The notes below the pieces were generated by a model. It had not been told where the DNA came from. It saw only the letters and a list, made by a program, of their open reading frames with translations, and ran no database searches. Positions 41,508 to 51,247 of a stretch of DNA of 64,000 nucleotides are shown here, one piece after another. Position numbers and translations under genes: made by a program. Origin of the DNA: Sphingomonas sp. (GTDB lineage: Bacteria; Pseudomonadota; Alphaproteobacteria; Sphingomonadales; Sphingomonadaceae); the NCBI GenBank assembly GCA_019635535.1, contig JAHBZH010000001.1, positions 2,136,995-2,200,994 of the forward strand. The letters are read 5' to 3'. Each line of letters opens with the position of its first letter. The stretch's first letter is position 1.

Positions 41508-42401
41508 ATGACCATCGACTTCACCGATCGCGTCGCGATCGTCACCGGCGCGGGCGGCGGCCTGGGCCGCGCTTACGCGCTCGAGCTGGCGCGGCGCGGC
41601 GCGAAGGTCGTCGTCAACGATCTGGGCGTGGCACGCGACGGCACCGGCCATAGCGACGCGGCGCTGAAGGTCGTCGAGGAGATCGAGGCGGCGGGCGGCA
41701 CCGCCATGCCGAACGGCGGCAGCGTCACCGATTATGCGCAGATGGAGGAAATGGTCGCCAGGGCCAAGGATACCTGGGGCGGCGTCCACATCCTGATCAA
41801 CAATGCCGGCGTGCTGCGCGACAAGAGCTTCGCCAAGATGACGCCCGAGGATTTCCGCTTCGTCGTCGACGTGCATCTCAACGGCTCGGCCAATTGCACC
41901 AAGGCGGTGTGGGATCTGATGCGCGAACAGGCTTATGGCCGCATCCTGATGACGGCGAGCTCGACCGGGCTCTACGGCAATTTCGGCCAGGCCAATTACG
42001 GCGCCGCCAAGCTCGGCCTCGCCGGCCTCGCCAAGACGCTCGCGCTGGAGGGCGCCAAGTACAATGTGAAGGTCAACACGATCGCCCCGACGGCGGCGAC
42101 GCGGATGACCGAGGACATCTTCCCGCCCGAATTGCTGGAGCGGTTCAGGCCCGAGTTGGTCGCGCCCGCCGCCTTGTTCCTGGTGAGCGAGGACGCGCCG
42201 ACGGGCGCCATCCTCGGCGCCGGCGCGGGCGTCGTCCAGGCCGCCTATGTGACGCTGACGCGAGGCGTCGCGCTCGACGAGGCGACGCCGGAGGCGGTGG
42301 CGGCGAACTGGGCCGCGATCACCGAGCGTGCCGGCGAGATCGTGCCGCAGTCCGGCGCGGAGCAGGCGATGACGATCCTGCAGCGGCTGCAGGGGCAATG
42401 A
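41508..42401 (+). CDS. Short-chain dehydrogenase/reductase (hydroxyacyl-CoA dehydrogenase-like)
   Basis: A 297-residue classical SDR. Cofactor motif TGAGGGLGRAYA (residues 13-24), NNAGV near 98-102, and the catalytic set Ser151/152, Tyr164 and Lys168 in QANYGAAKLG. The N-terminus MTIDFTDRVAIVTGAGGGLG and the C-terminal region (ERAGEIVPQSGAEQAM) resemble the dehydrogenase half of MFE-2-type proteins and bacterial 3-hydroxyacyl-CoA dehydrogenases. A role in lipid or aromatic side-chain oxidation is plausible but unproven. The start codon is 4 bp after a 15-bp hairpin that hides its ribosome site. Confidence 0.85.
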   Translation: MTIDFTDRVAIVTGAGGGLGRAYALELARRGAKVVVNDLGVARDGTGHSDAALKVVEEIEAAGGTAMPNGGSVTDYAQMEEMVARAKDTWGGVHILINNAGVLRDKSFAKMTPEDFRFVVDVHLNGSANCTKAVWDLMREQAYGRILMTASSTGLYGNFGQANYGAAKLGLAGLAKTLALEGAKYNVKVNTIAPTAATRMTEDIFPPELLERFRPELVAPAALFLVSEDAPTGAILGAGAGVVQAAYVTLTRGVALDEATPEAVAANWAAITERAGEIVPQSGAEQAMTILQRLQGQ

Positions 42402-42420
42402 TGCCGCCTTCTCCTCGCCA

Positions 42421-42454
42421 GCACAGGTGTATTGTATAAATACAACACCCGTGC
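42421..42454. promoter_or_regulatory. 34-bp dyad, probable operator or RNA hairpin
   Basis: Outer arms GCACAGGTGT and ACACCCGTGC (one mismatch), inner palindrome TTGTATAAATACAA at 42432-42445; the left arm has two unpaired bases. It lies between the SDR stop and the ATG at 42486, overlapping a possible -10 TATAAA. Confidence 0.6.
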
Positions 42455-42485
42455 TAAGCGTGCCGCAAACGGGGAGGAAACGGAT

Positions 42486-43598
42486 ATGTACAGCGAGAGC
42501 GATCTCGATGCCGCGGTGAGCGGCGGCGCGCTGACGGCGGAGCAGGCGGCTCAGTTCCGCGACTTCATCGCTGCGGAACGGCGGATGCCGGCTGTGGACG
42601 AAGAGCATTTCCGGTTGCTCACCGGTTTCAACGACATTTTCGTCGGCATCGCCGCCGCGATCCTGCTGGTCGCGATCGGCTGGATCGGCCAGACGATTCC
42701 GCCGCGTCTCGACGGCGACGGACCTTCGCTCTTCGCCGGCCTGTTCGTCGCCGCAACCGCTTGGGGCCTTGCCGAATTCTTCACCCGCAAGCGCCGCATG
42801 GCCTTGCCCAGCATCCTGCTGCTGCTCGCCTTCACCGGCGGCGTGTTCTTCACCGTGCTGGTCGGCGCGGTGACGATGATCGGCGACGACCGGTTCGATA
42901 ATAACGGCCAGGCGGTCGCCCTGGTCATGGCCTTCGCGGCCGCGATCGCCTGCGGCGCCACCTGGGCGCACTGGCGGCGCTTCCATGTGCCGGTCACGGT
43001 CGCCGCCGGCGCGGCGGCCGGCGTCGCGGTGATCCTCGGGCTGATCGCTTCCGTGCTGGTCGGGAGCGGCGGCGGCGGCGATCTCTCCTTTGCACAGCAG
43101 GAGCGAATCGAGACGGTGATGCTGTCCGTCGCCCTGCTGCTCGGCGTCGGCACCTTCGTGCTGGCGATGCGGTGGGACGGCAGCGATCCCAGGCGCGAGA
43201 CGCGACGGTCCGACGTCGCCTTCTGGCTGCACCTGCTCGCCGCGCCGCTGATCGTCCATCCGATCTTCTCGCTGCTCGGGCTCAACGAAGGTCACGTTTC
43301 GACGATGGGCGCGGCGACGGCGATCCTGCTCTACGTCCTGCTCGGGCTGGTCGCCCTGGCGGTGGACCGGCGGGCCCTGCTCGTCTCGGCGCTCGCTTAT
43401 GTGCTCTATGCGCTCAACAGCCTGTTCGAGACCTATGGCGCGGTCGAATTGAGCGTGGCGCTCACCGCCTTGGTCATCGGCTCGGCGCTGCTGCTGCTCT
43501 CGGCCTTCTGGACCAGCGCGCGGCGCGCGGTGGTGACGCCGCTGCCGGACGGGCTGAAGCTGCGGCTGCCGGTGGTGGACCGGACGGCGGCGGCCTAG
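42486..43598 (+). CDS. Multi-pass membrane protein with DUF2157-like N-terminus
   Basis: A 370-residue protein. The first 45 residues are a soluble helical segment (SDLDAAVSGGALTAEQAAQFRDF) resembling the N-terminal part of DUF2157 proteins. About ten to eleven hydrophobic segments follow, with a short loop NNGQAVALVMAFAAAIACGAT. No transport or catalytic motif. ATG 42486 follows GGGGAGGAAAC. Sits behind a 34-bp dyad; its stop overlaps that of the convergent DUF2794 gene by 4 bp. Function unknown. Confidence 0.75.
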   Translation: MYSESDLDAAVSGGALTAEQAAQFRDFIAAERRMPAVDEEHFRLLTGFNDIFVGIAAAILLVAIGWIGQTIPPRLDGDGPSLFAGLFVAATAWGLAEFFTRKRRMALPSILLLLAFTGGVFFTVLVGAVTMIGDDRFDNNGQAVALVMAFAAAIACGATWAHWRRFHVPVTVAAGAAAGVAVILGLIASVLVGSGGGGDLSFAQQERIETVMLSVALLLGVGTFVLAMRWDGSDPRRETRRSDVAFWLHLLAAPLIVHPIFSLLGLNEGHVSTMGAATAILLYVLLGLVALAVDRRALLVSALAYVLYALNSLFETYGAVELSVALTALVIGSALLLLSAFWTSARRAVVTPLPDGLKLRLPVVDRTAAA

Positions 43599-43942
43599 CC
43601 GCCCTCGCCCACCAGCTTGAGCAGCCGGCGCTCGATCGGGGCGAGGACGGGGCCGAGCTCGGCCCCGCGCCGCAGCACCTGCCCGGCCTCGCCGATCAGC
43701 GCCCACACGCCCTGCCGGCCGCGCAGCGCGGGGCGCTTCTCGATGCGATATTCGGGGCGCTCGGCGGCGCGGCGAAAGGCCCAGAAGCTCGCCGCGTCGG
43801 GCCGGAACTCGATCGCATAATCCTTCCACAGGCCGGCGGCGACCATGCGGCCGTAGAGATCGACGATCCGGTTCAGCTCGAACCGGTCGAAACCCACCTG
43901 CATTTCGGATGACGGTCCCGGAAATGGCAGGACCGTCCCCAT
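43595..43942 (-). CDS. DUF2794 domain protein
   Basis: A 115-residue protein recognised as DUF2794 from VGFDRFELNRIVDLYGRMVAAGLWKDYAIE and the central FRRAAERPEYRIEKRPAL. Alphaproteobacteria-specific, function unknown. It starts at ATG 43942, overlapping the epsC-type serine acetyltransferase stop by 4 bp, so both are one operon. Confidence 0.8.
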   Translation of the reverse strand: MGTVLPFPGPSSEMQVGFDRFELNRIVDLYGRMVAAGLWKDYAIEFRPDAASFWAFRRAAERPEYRIEKRPALRGRQGVWALIGEAGQVLRRGAELGPVLAPIERRLLKLVGEGG

Positions 43943-44667
43943 CAGGCGCGGCCCTTGCTCTTCTTGACGTCGCGATCCTTCAGATCGCCCTCCCCGGCCG
44001 CCTGGTCGCGCTCCGCGATCAGCTCGGCGAGCCGCTTCCTGAGCTGCTCGATCTCGCACTGCAGGATTTCCAGCTTCTGCGTCGCCGGATCGTAGATTTC
44101 CGAACAGGGCGTGCCGTAAGGCAGGAAGCTCGCCTGGCTGCTCTGCCCGGCATCGACCAAAGTGGAGCGGGCCGGGATGCCGACCATCGTCGCGCCCGGC
44201 GGCACGTCCTTCGTCACGACCGAATTGGCGCCGATCCGCGCGCGCGCGCCGACCGTGATCGGACCAAGCACCTGCGCGCCGGAGCCGATGATCGCGCCGT
44301 CGCCGATCGTGGGATGGCGCTTGCCGGGCACGCCGTCCGTCGGATTGGTGCCGCCCAGGGTGACCTGCTGGTAGATGGTGACGTCGTCGCCGATCTCGGC
44401 GGTCTCTCCGATCACGACGAAGCCGTGGTCGATGAAGAAGTTGCGCCCGATCACCGCCCCGGGGTGAATGTCGATCGCGGTCAGCATCCGGGACAGATGG
44501 TTGACCAGCCGGGCGAGGAAGTAAAGCTCGCCCTTGAACAGCCAGTGCGCGGCGCGGTGGAAGCCCAGCGCCCAGACGCCGGGATAGAGCAGCACTTCCC
44601 AGCGGGAGCGCGGCGCCGGATCGCGGGCCTTGATCGAATCGAGATAAGCCAGGAGGCTGGAAGACAC
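43942..44667 (-). CDS. cysE: Serine O-acetyltransferase (EpsC/CysE)
   Basis: A 241-residue hexapeptide acyltransferase making O-acetylserine for cysteine synthesis. N-terminal helices ([39 protein letters not shown]) precede the left-handed beta helix: [57 protein letters not shown]. The C-terminus is long with a charged coiled tail. The His of DHG in the family active site is present. GTG 44667 has a good AAGGG ribosome site. The 296 bp between it and katG hold both divergent promoters; I see no convincing regulator site there. Confidence 0.9.
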   Translation of the reverse strand: MSSSLLAYLDSIKARDPAPRSRWEVLLYPGVWALGFHRAAHWLFKGELYFLARLVNHLSRMLTAIDIHPGAVIGRNFFIDHGFVVIGETAEIGDDVTIYQQVTLGGTNPTDGVPGKRHPTIGDGAIIGSGAQVLGPITVGARARIGANSVVTKDVPPGATMVGIPARSTLVDAGQSSQASFLPYGTPCSEIYDPATQKLEILQCEIEQLRKRLAELIAERDQAAGEGDLKDRDVKKSKGRA

Positions 44668-44879
44668 GATGTTGCCCTTGCAATTGCCGGATGAGAGATA
44701 AACCGCGCCCGCGCGGATTTCCAGAGCAGGCGATCGCTTGCCATCGCCGGGGGTTGGACGAGGATTGCGTCTGCCCCTGCCGCGACCGTCACATAGGTAT
44801 GCCGCAGCGCAATAATATCGCCCCACTCGATAACACTTACCGCTTTTAATCGTTTCCGTCTGTGAGAATGAGGGCCTAG

Positions 44880-47153
<2,274 letters not shown>

Positions 47154-47170
47154 GATCGAAACGACAAAAG

Positions 47171-47210
47171 ACCGGCGCGGCGGACCGCCCCACCCCTCCG
47201 CCGCGCCGGT
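47171..47210 (+). terminator. Terminator hairpin after katG
   Basis: ACCGGCGCGGCGGA and TCCGCCGCGCCGGT form a perfect 14-bp stem with a 12-nt loop. Only a short T stretch follows, so it may need Rho or be imperfect. Confidence 0.7.
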
Positions 47211-47241
47211 TCGACAATAGAAGCAGGGAGAGGACGGGGCC

Positions 47242-47532
47242 ATGCGCAAGGCGGACGTCGATCTGCTCGACGGCGCGAAGACCTATTGGGTGCCGGCGGT
47301 GCACGCGCCGGTGTGTGACTGGCCCGGTGCGCCCGGCTGCCGGCGCGGCGCCCGCTTCCTGATCGACGAGGCTTCGCTGCGGCCGGCGCGCGACAATTAT
47401 CCTTTGTTCGAAAGCCGCGGCGACTGCCTGCGCTGGATCATGGCGCATCGCGTCGAACTGGTCCGGACCGCACCCGATGCGGATGTGACGCCGGTCGATC
47501 TCGCGCGCTGGCTGCTGGGCCTTTCGGGCTAA
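47242..47532 (+). CDS. Hypothetical protein, 96 residues
   Basis: MRKADVDLLDGAKTYWVPAV followed by three cysteines (VCDWPGAPGC, GDCLRWIM) and a helical end DLARWLLGLSG. Preceded by GGGAGAGGACGGGGCC with SD-like AGAGGA. No family recognised. Cysteine pair spacing suggests a structural metal or disulfide. Stands alone between katG and the ECF sigma gene. Confidence 0.55.
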   Translation: MRKADVDLLDGAKTYWVPAVHAPVCDWPGAPGCRRGARFLIDEASLRPARDNYPLFESRGDCLRWIMAHRVELVRTAPDADVTPVDLARWLLGLSG

Positions 47533-47670
47533 CCGTCTCCAACCCGCAAGATTTGCCCGTGCATCTGTTCCTTCGCGGGACTTGATGACACGCGCGCCTT
47601 GCCCGGTTCTTCGTCTATGTGATTGATCGCCATCTTGTGCGACAATCCCGGACGGGGAGCAGGCGAACGG

Positions 47671-48192
47671 GTGGCCACCTTATCGGACATCGCTGAAGGC
47701 AAGCAGCCGCCGTTCGAGCGTATCGTCGCCGAACATGGCGCGCTGATCACCCGCATCGCGATGACCTACGAGGCCGATCCGGCGCTGCGCGAGGATCTAA
47801 CCCAGCAGATATTGCTCGCCGTGTGGCAGGCCTTGCCCAGCTACCGGGCCGATGCGAGCCTCAAGACGTTCATCGCCCGCATCGCGCAAAACCGGGCGAT
47901 CTCGTTCGTCGCCAAGCAGGTGCGCCAGCCGCGCACCGCCGAGATCCCCGAAAAGCTGGAGGCGGATGCCCCCAATCCGGAGGAAAGCGCGATTGACGCC
48001 AGCGAGCGCCGCGCCCTGCTGGAAGCGACGCGGCGACTGCCGGTGCCCCAGCGCGAAGTGATCGTGCTCGTTCTCGAAGGTTTCAGTTACGCGGAGATCG
48101 CGGACATGTTGAGTATCGCCCCCAATGCACTCGCATTGCGCCTGTCGCGCGCCAAGGCGGCGCTCAAGGCCATGCTGGAGCAGAGCCGATGA
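47671..48192 (+). CDS. ECF-type RNA polymerase sigma factor
   Basis: A 173-residue sigma factor. Region 2 includes ADPALREDLTQQILLAVWQALPSYRADASLKTFIARIAQNRAISF, region 4 includes RRLPVPQREVIVLVLEGFSYAEIADMLSIAPNALALRLSRAKAAL. GTG 47671 follows GGGGAG at about 11-nt spacing; a TTG start at 47623 in frame is possible. Overlaps the next gene by 4 bp, the usual sigma/anti-sigma layout. It might direct transcription of the peptide gene 720 bp downstream. Confidence 0.85.
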   Translation: MATLSDIAEGKQPPFERIVAEHGALITRIAMTYEADPALREDLTQQILLAVWQALPSYRADASLKTFIARIAQNRAISFVAKQVRQPRTAEIPEKLEADAPNPEESAIDASERRALLEATRRLPVPQREVIVLVLEGFSYAEIADMLSIAPNALALRLSRAKAALKAMLEQSR

Positions 48193-48806
48193 CCGATTTC
48201 GACCTCGAACGTCTCGGCGACATGTGGCGCCAGGAACCCGATCCGGCCGAAATGGAAGCGCTGCGCCGCACCGCCGAAACGGTCGCGCGGCGCGCACGAC
48301 GCGCGCAGACGATGGATGTCGGGCTGGCGATCGTCGTTTCGATGGTGGTCATGACACTCGCCTTGTCCAATCCCGAGCCGGAAACGCTGCTGGTGGGCGC
48401 CGCCGCGATCGGGCTGATGCTCTACAGCAGCATCCGCCAGCGCCACCTGAGAAAGCTCGAGCTGATGACGTTGACCGGCAGCGCCGAGGAGATGCTCGAT
48501 CAGTCCATCGCCCGGTTGCGGGCGACGGTGAAGCGCACCCGGCTGGGACTGATCGGTACCATTCCGGCAATGTCGGTCGGCATCGGCTTCGGCGCGATGC
48601 TCGACCGAGGCCCGGGCAGCGGCCTGATCGCCAGGTTCGCCTCCGAGCCCTGGTTGCCGATCGGAGTCGCCCTGGCTTCGATCGCGATCATAGCGGCCGG
48701 ATTCGTACATTATATCCGCACGATGCGAAGGGACCGCAACGAACTCGACCGGCTTGTCACGCTTCGCGAGGCATTTAGAGAGGAGCAGGAAACCAACGGT
48801 TTCTGA
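48189..48806 (+). CDS. Membrane protein, putative anti-sigma factor
   Basis: A 205-residue protein with a soluble N-terminal 55 residues (DLERLGDMWRQEPDPAEMEALRRTAETV) then two pairs of hydrophobic helices separated by about 60 residues. It has no known anti-sigma motif, but its overlap with the ECF sigma gene and N-terminal cytosolic part are as in such regulators. It ends by a small GAAACC-AAC-GGTTTC palindrome. The alternative is an unrelated membrane protein. Confidence 0.55.
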   Translation: MTDFDLERLGDMWRQEPDPAEMEALRRTAETVARRARRAQTMDVGLAIVVSMVVMTLALSNPEPETLLVGAAAIGLMLYSSIRQRHLRKLELMTLTGSAEEMLDQSIARLRATVKRTRLGLIGTIPAMSVGIGFGAMLDRGPGSGLIARFASEPWLPIGVALASIAIIAAGFVHYIRTMRRDRNELDRLVTLREAFREEQETNGF

Positions 48807-48834
48807 TCTTTGTCACAACTTTCCGTCTATTTCC

Positions 48835-48900
48835 AGGCAGCCAAATTTTAGCAAAGTATAAACGATTGGCTGCGAAAACCACCCTGTCAAAACAAAGACA
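48835..48900 (+). promoter_or_regulatory. Two inverted repeats in the leader of the peptide gene
   Basis: GCAGCCAA (48835-48842) repeats as TTGGCTGC (48864-48871) around AT-rich DNA containing TATAAA. CCTGTC (48881-48886) pairs with GACAGG (48895-48900), ending just at the ribosome site AGGGAAG of the ATG at 48914. Confidence 0.5.
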
Positions 48901-48913
48901 GGGAAGCGTGACG

Positions 48914-49057
48914 ATGGAAAAGAAGCTATTGGAGGTCGAGGAGCTTCCGGAACTGGCCACTGAAGTCGCCATTGCCGGTTCGACCAAGCAACAGGAAGTT
49001 GGCGGCATGGTCTGCCTTGGCGTTGCCTCGGGCATCGCCATCTACGTCGCGTTCTAA
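48914..49057 (+). CDS. 47-residue peptide, RiPP precursor-like
   Basis: MEKKLLEVEELPELATEVA then IAGSTKQQEVGG and a hydrophobic tail MVCLGVASGIAIYVAF. The first half is acidic and helical like a leader peptide, the Gly-Gly before MVC resembles a leader cleavage site, and the 16-residue tail carries one cysteine and one tyrosine. ATG 48914 has a good AGGGAAG. It is followed by a 15-bp stem and two paralogous cupin/HEAT-type genes. A small membrane peptide unrelated to modification is the alternative. No known RiPP class recognised. Confidence 0.6.
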   Translation: MEKKLLEVEELPELATEVAIAGSTKQQEVGGMVCLGVASGIAIYVAF

Positions 49058-49077
49058 CAAAGAGCGCTGATCATGCG

Positions 49078-49121
49078 GCCGACCCGGCGGCGCGGATCGT
49101 TCGTCCCGCCGCCGGGTCGGC
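49078..49121 (+). terminator. 15-bp perfect hairpin between peptide gene and cupin genes
   Basis: GCCGACCCGGCGGCG (49078-49092) pairs with CGCCGCCGGGTCGGC (49107-49121); loop 14 nt. No uridine tract follows. As in many precursor-peptide operons, such a stem may attenuate transcription so that peptide exceeds enzyme, or protect the short mRNA. Confidence 0.7.
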
Positions 49122-49149
49122 GTGCATATTGAGAGAGGCTCGAAAGACG

Positions 49150-50127
49150 ATGATCGTCGGCGAGGAACTGCGGCTCTGGCTCGGGAACCATATCCGGCAG
49201 CGCGCGACTCAGGCGAAGATCGACGCGCTCGGCGCGCAATGGAACCGGGGGTCTGTCCACCAGCATTTCGTCGCGACCGTCGCCAATGCCAGCCCGATCA
49301 GCGCGGCAACCATCGCCGAGGCCTTTCGGGCGATGTTCGCCGACGATGCCTGGATCGATGTCCTGATCGGCGAGCTGGCGAACGCCATGCGGGACGATCC
49401 TTATTTCGTGCCCCCGTTTCGGGCGCTCAAGAACGACATCCATGCCGGGCTGCTCGTCTATGAGGACGCGCATGTGATGGTCGCCGCGGGCGTTACCCGT
49501 GCGCTTGAGCTCGCCACGCACAAGCAAGGGAAGCAAGGCGGGTCGATCAACTTCAGCGGTCAGATCACCGTGCTGAAATTCGTCCATGGGGGCGGAGCGA
49601 TGCTTTCATTCTGGGAAGCGCCGCGCATCGCCGACGATTTTACCGCGGCCGGCGCCGGCAGCTGCCGGCTGGTCGACCGCCGTCGCATCTCGGATGGGGA
49701 AATCCTGGTCATCGACGGCCGCTCGCAGAGCTATGTCGTCGATCATGCGGGCGCCAATCTGCTGCTGCTCCAGGCGGCGATCAAGGTGGACCAGGCGCCG
49801 TTGGCCGTCGAATATGACGCCGCTACCGGCGCCTATCTCGGCAGCAGCGCGACCGACGACGCGGATTCGCGCGTGCAGATGATCGCCACGCTGGTGCGCA
49901 AGCTCGGCCATGACGGCGCTTTCGGAGCGGTTGCAACCTTGCTCGATCATCCGCGCTTCTTCGTGCGCTGGCACGCAATGCGCGAGCTGATCGGGATCGA
50001 CGCGCGCGCCGCCTTGCCGCACCTCACCGCCATGACCGCGCGCGACCCGCATGCCGACGTGCGGGCCGCCGCGCAGGCGACGCTCGAGCGGGTGCGCGCC
50101 GGGCTTGGCGAGAAGGAAGCGGCCTGA
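49150..50127 (+). CDS. Cupin/HEAT-type protein, paralogue lacking metal ligands
   Basis: A 325-residue protein of unknown family. N-terminal helices, a central beta-rich part (GGSINFSGQITVLKFVHGG to DGEILVIDGRSQSYVVDHAG) and a C-terminal HEAT-like helical repeat (DHPRFFVRWHAMRELIGIDA, ALPHLTAMTARDPHADVRAA). Order and local similarity match the next gene, but where that protein has His-x-His and a later His-x3-His, this one has none, so it may be a non-catalytic partner. ATG 49150 is preferred; TTG 49129 is possible. Start follows the hairpin by 28 bp and the stop overlaps the next gene by 1 bp. Confidence 0.65.
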   Translation: MIVGEELRLWLGNHIRQRATQAKIDALGAQWNRGSVHQHFVATVANASPISAATIAEAFRAMFADDAWIDVLIGELANAMRDDPYFVPPFRALKNDIHAGLLVYEDAHVMVAAGVTRALELATHKQGKQGGSINFSGQITVLKFVHGGGAMLSFWEAPRIADDFTAAGAGSCRLVDRRRISDGEILVIDGRSQSYVVDHAGANLLLLQAAIKVDQAPLAVEYDAATGAYLGSSATDDADSRVQMIATLVRKLGHDGAFGAVATLLDHPRFFVRWHAMRELIGIDARAALPHLTAMTARDPHADVRAAAQATLERVRAGLGEKEAA

Positions 50128-51053
50128 TGCCCCGAATCGTCGAGTGTGGCGATGCCGCGCCGCTGGCACTGGGCGAGCTGATCGCGGCGCTGAATGACTC
50201 CGCCTTCGATCCAGCTGACGAGGACAGCTTCGCCGCGATGGGGCCGTTGCTGAAGGGCCTCGCGGCCAATCGCGCGTTTCTCGCCGAAATCGCGATCGCC
50301 GAACTGAAGGACCGCTGCACCCAGCAGAGCCGGGAAAACAACTACACGCCACAGGTTATCATGCTGCACAGGGCGAGCGAGAAATATTTCATCCGCGCCA
50401 ATTTCTGGCCCTCCCCGCGCGACAGCCTGTTCAAGGCGAGCGGCGCCTCGCCCTTCTTCTACGGGGTGCCGCACGATCACAATTTCTCGTTCCTGACCGT
50501 CGGCTATCTCGGCCCCGGCTATTGGAGCGAATATTACGAATATGAGTATGACAAGGTCGTCGGCGTGCCGGGCGAGAAAGTGGACCTGCGGTTCGTCGAG
50601 AAGGCGAAGCTCGATCCCGGCAAGGTCATGCTCTATCGGGCGCACAAGGACGTGCACAACCAGCTTCCCGCCGACGAGATGTCGGTGTCGATCAACATCA
50701 TGGAAGCCTCGCCGGGTCAGCCTTTTCTCAGCCAGTATCGGTTCGACGTAAAGACATGCGAGATCGCCGGTATCCTGACCCGCACCCCGAGCGAAACGCT
50801 GTTGGCGCTCGCCGCCAATCACGACGGCGGTAATGCACGCGACCTGGTGGAGAGCTTCGCCGCGCATCATCCGTGCGATCGCATCCAGTTCGCCGCGCTC
50901 CGGGAGCTTGCGGCGGCCGAACACTCGACCGACGACGGCCTCGACGTGTTGGCGCGCGGCACCGGTTCGGGCAACCGCTTCGTCGCCGCGATGAGCGCGC
51001 AGGAGATCGCCCGGATCGAAGCGACCCGCAGCTGGATCGAATACGGCCCCTAG
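50127..51053 (+). CDS. Cupin-fold putative metalloenzyme
   Basis: A 308-residue protein. The middle contains GVPHDHNFSFLTVGYLGPGY, with a His-x-His cupin-like motif, followed by YEYEYDKVV, and later LDPGKVMLYRAHKDVHNQL with the second histidine pair, so a mononuclear metal site is likely. C-terminal part is HEAT-like (HHPCDRIQFAALRELAAAEH). It is paralogous to the gene before it and shares its order of domains. Candidate oxygenase or hydroxylase acting on the 47-residue peptide. No signal peptide. Family unknown to me. Confidence 0.65.
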   Translation: MPRIVECGDAAPLALGELIAALNDSAFDPADEDSFAAMGPLLKGLAANRAFLAEIAIAELKDRCTQQSRENNYTPQVIMLHRASEKYFIRANFWPSPRDSLFKASGASPFFYGVPHDHNFSFLTVGYLGPGYWSEYYEYEYDKVVGVPGEKVDLRFVEKAKLDPGKVMLYRAHKDVHNQLPADEMSVSINIMEASPGQPFLSQYRFDVKTCEIAGILTRTPSETLLALAANHDGGNARDLVESFAAHHPCDRIQFAALRELAAAEHSTDDGLDVLARGTGSGNRFVAAMSAQEIARIEATRSWIEYGP

Positions 51054-51208
51054 CCGTGCCGCCCCGCATTGCGGGTCGCCCAGAGCAGGAAGCGGATCAT
51101 CGCCGCCAGGAAGAGGCTGTTCTCGCGCGCGAACATAGCGCGATCGTGCCCCAACACCGTTTCGGTCGCATTGCCGCAACATTTGAAAATCGTCATGTTC
51201 GCGTCCAT
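51050..51208 (-). CDS. 52-residue hypothetical protein
   Basis: Begins MDANMTIFKCCGNATETVLG and continues with a hydrophobic amphipathic end (SLFLAAMIRFLLWATRNAGRHG). A good ribosome site, GGAGGAAGCGC, precedes the ATG at 51208. It is divergent from the response regulator at 51248 and its stop overlaps the end of the cupin gene by 4 bp. Contains a Cys-Cys pair. Function unknown. Confidence 0.45.
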   Translation of the reverse strand: MDANMTIFKCCGNATETVLGHDRAMFARENSLFLAAMIRFLLWATRNAGRHG

Positions 51209-51247
51209 GCGCTTCCTCCGCGCGCGGAAGGCTGACAAAGCGAGGAC

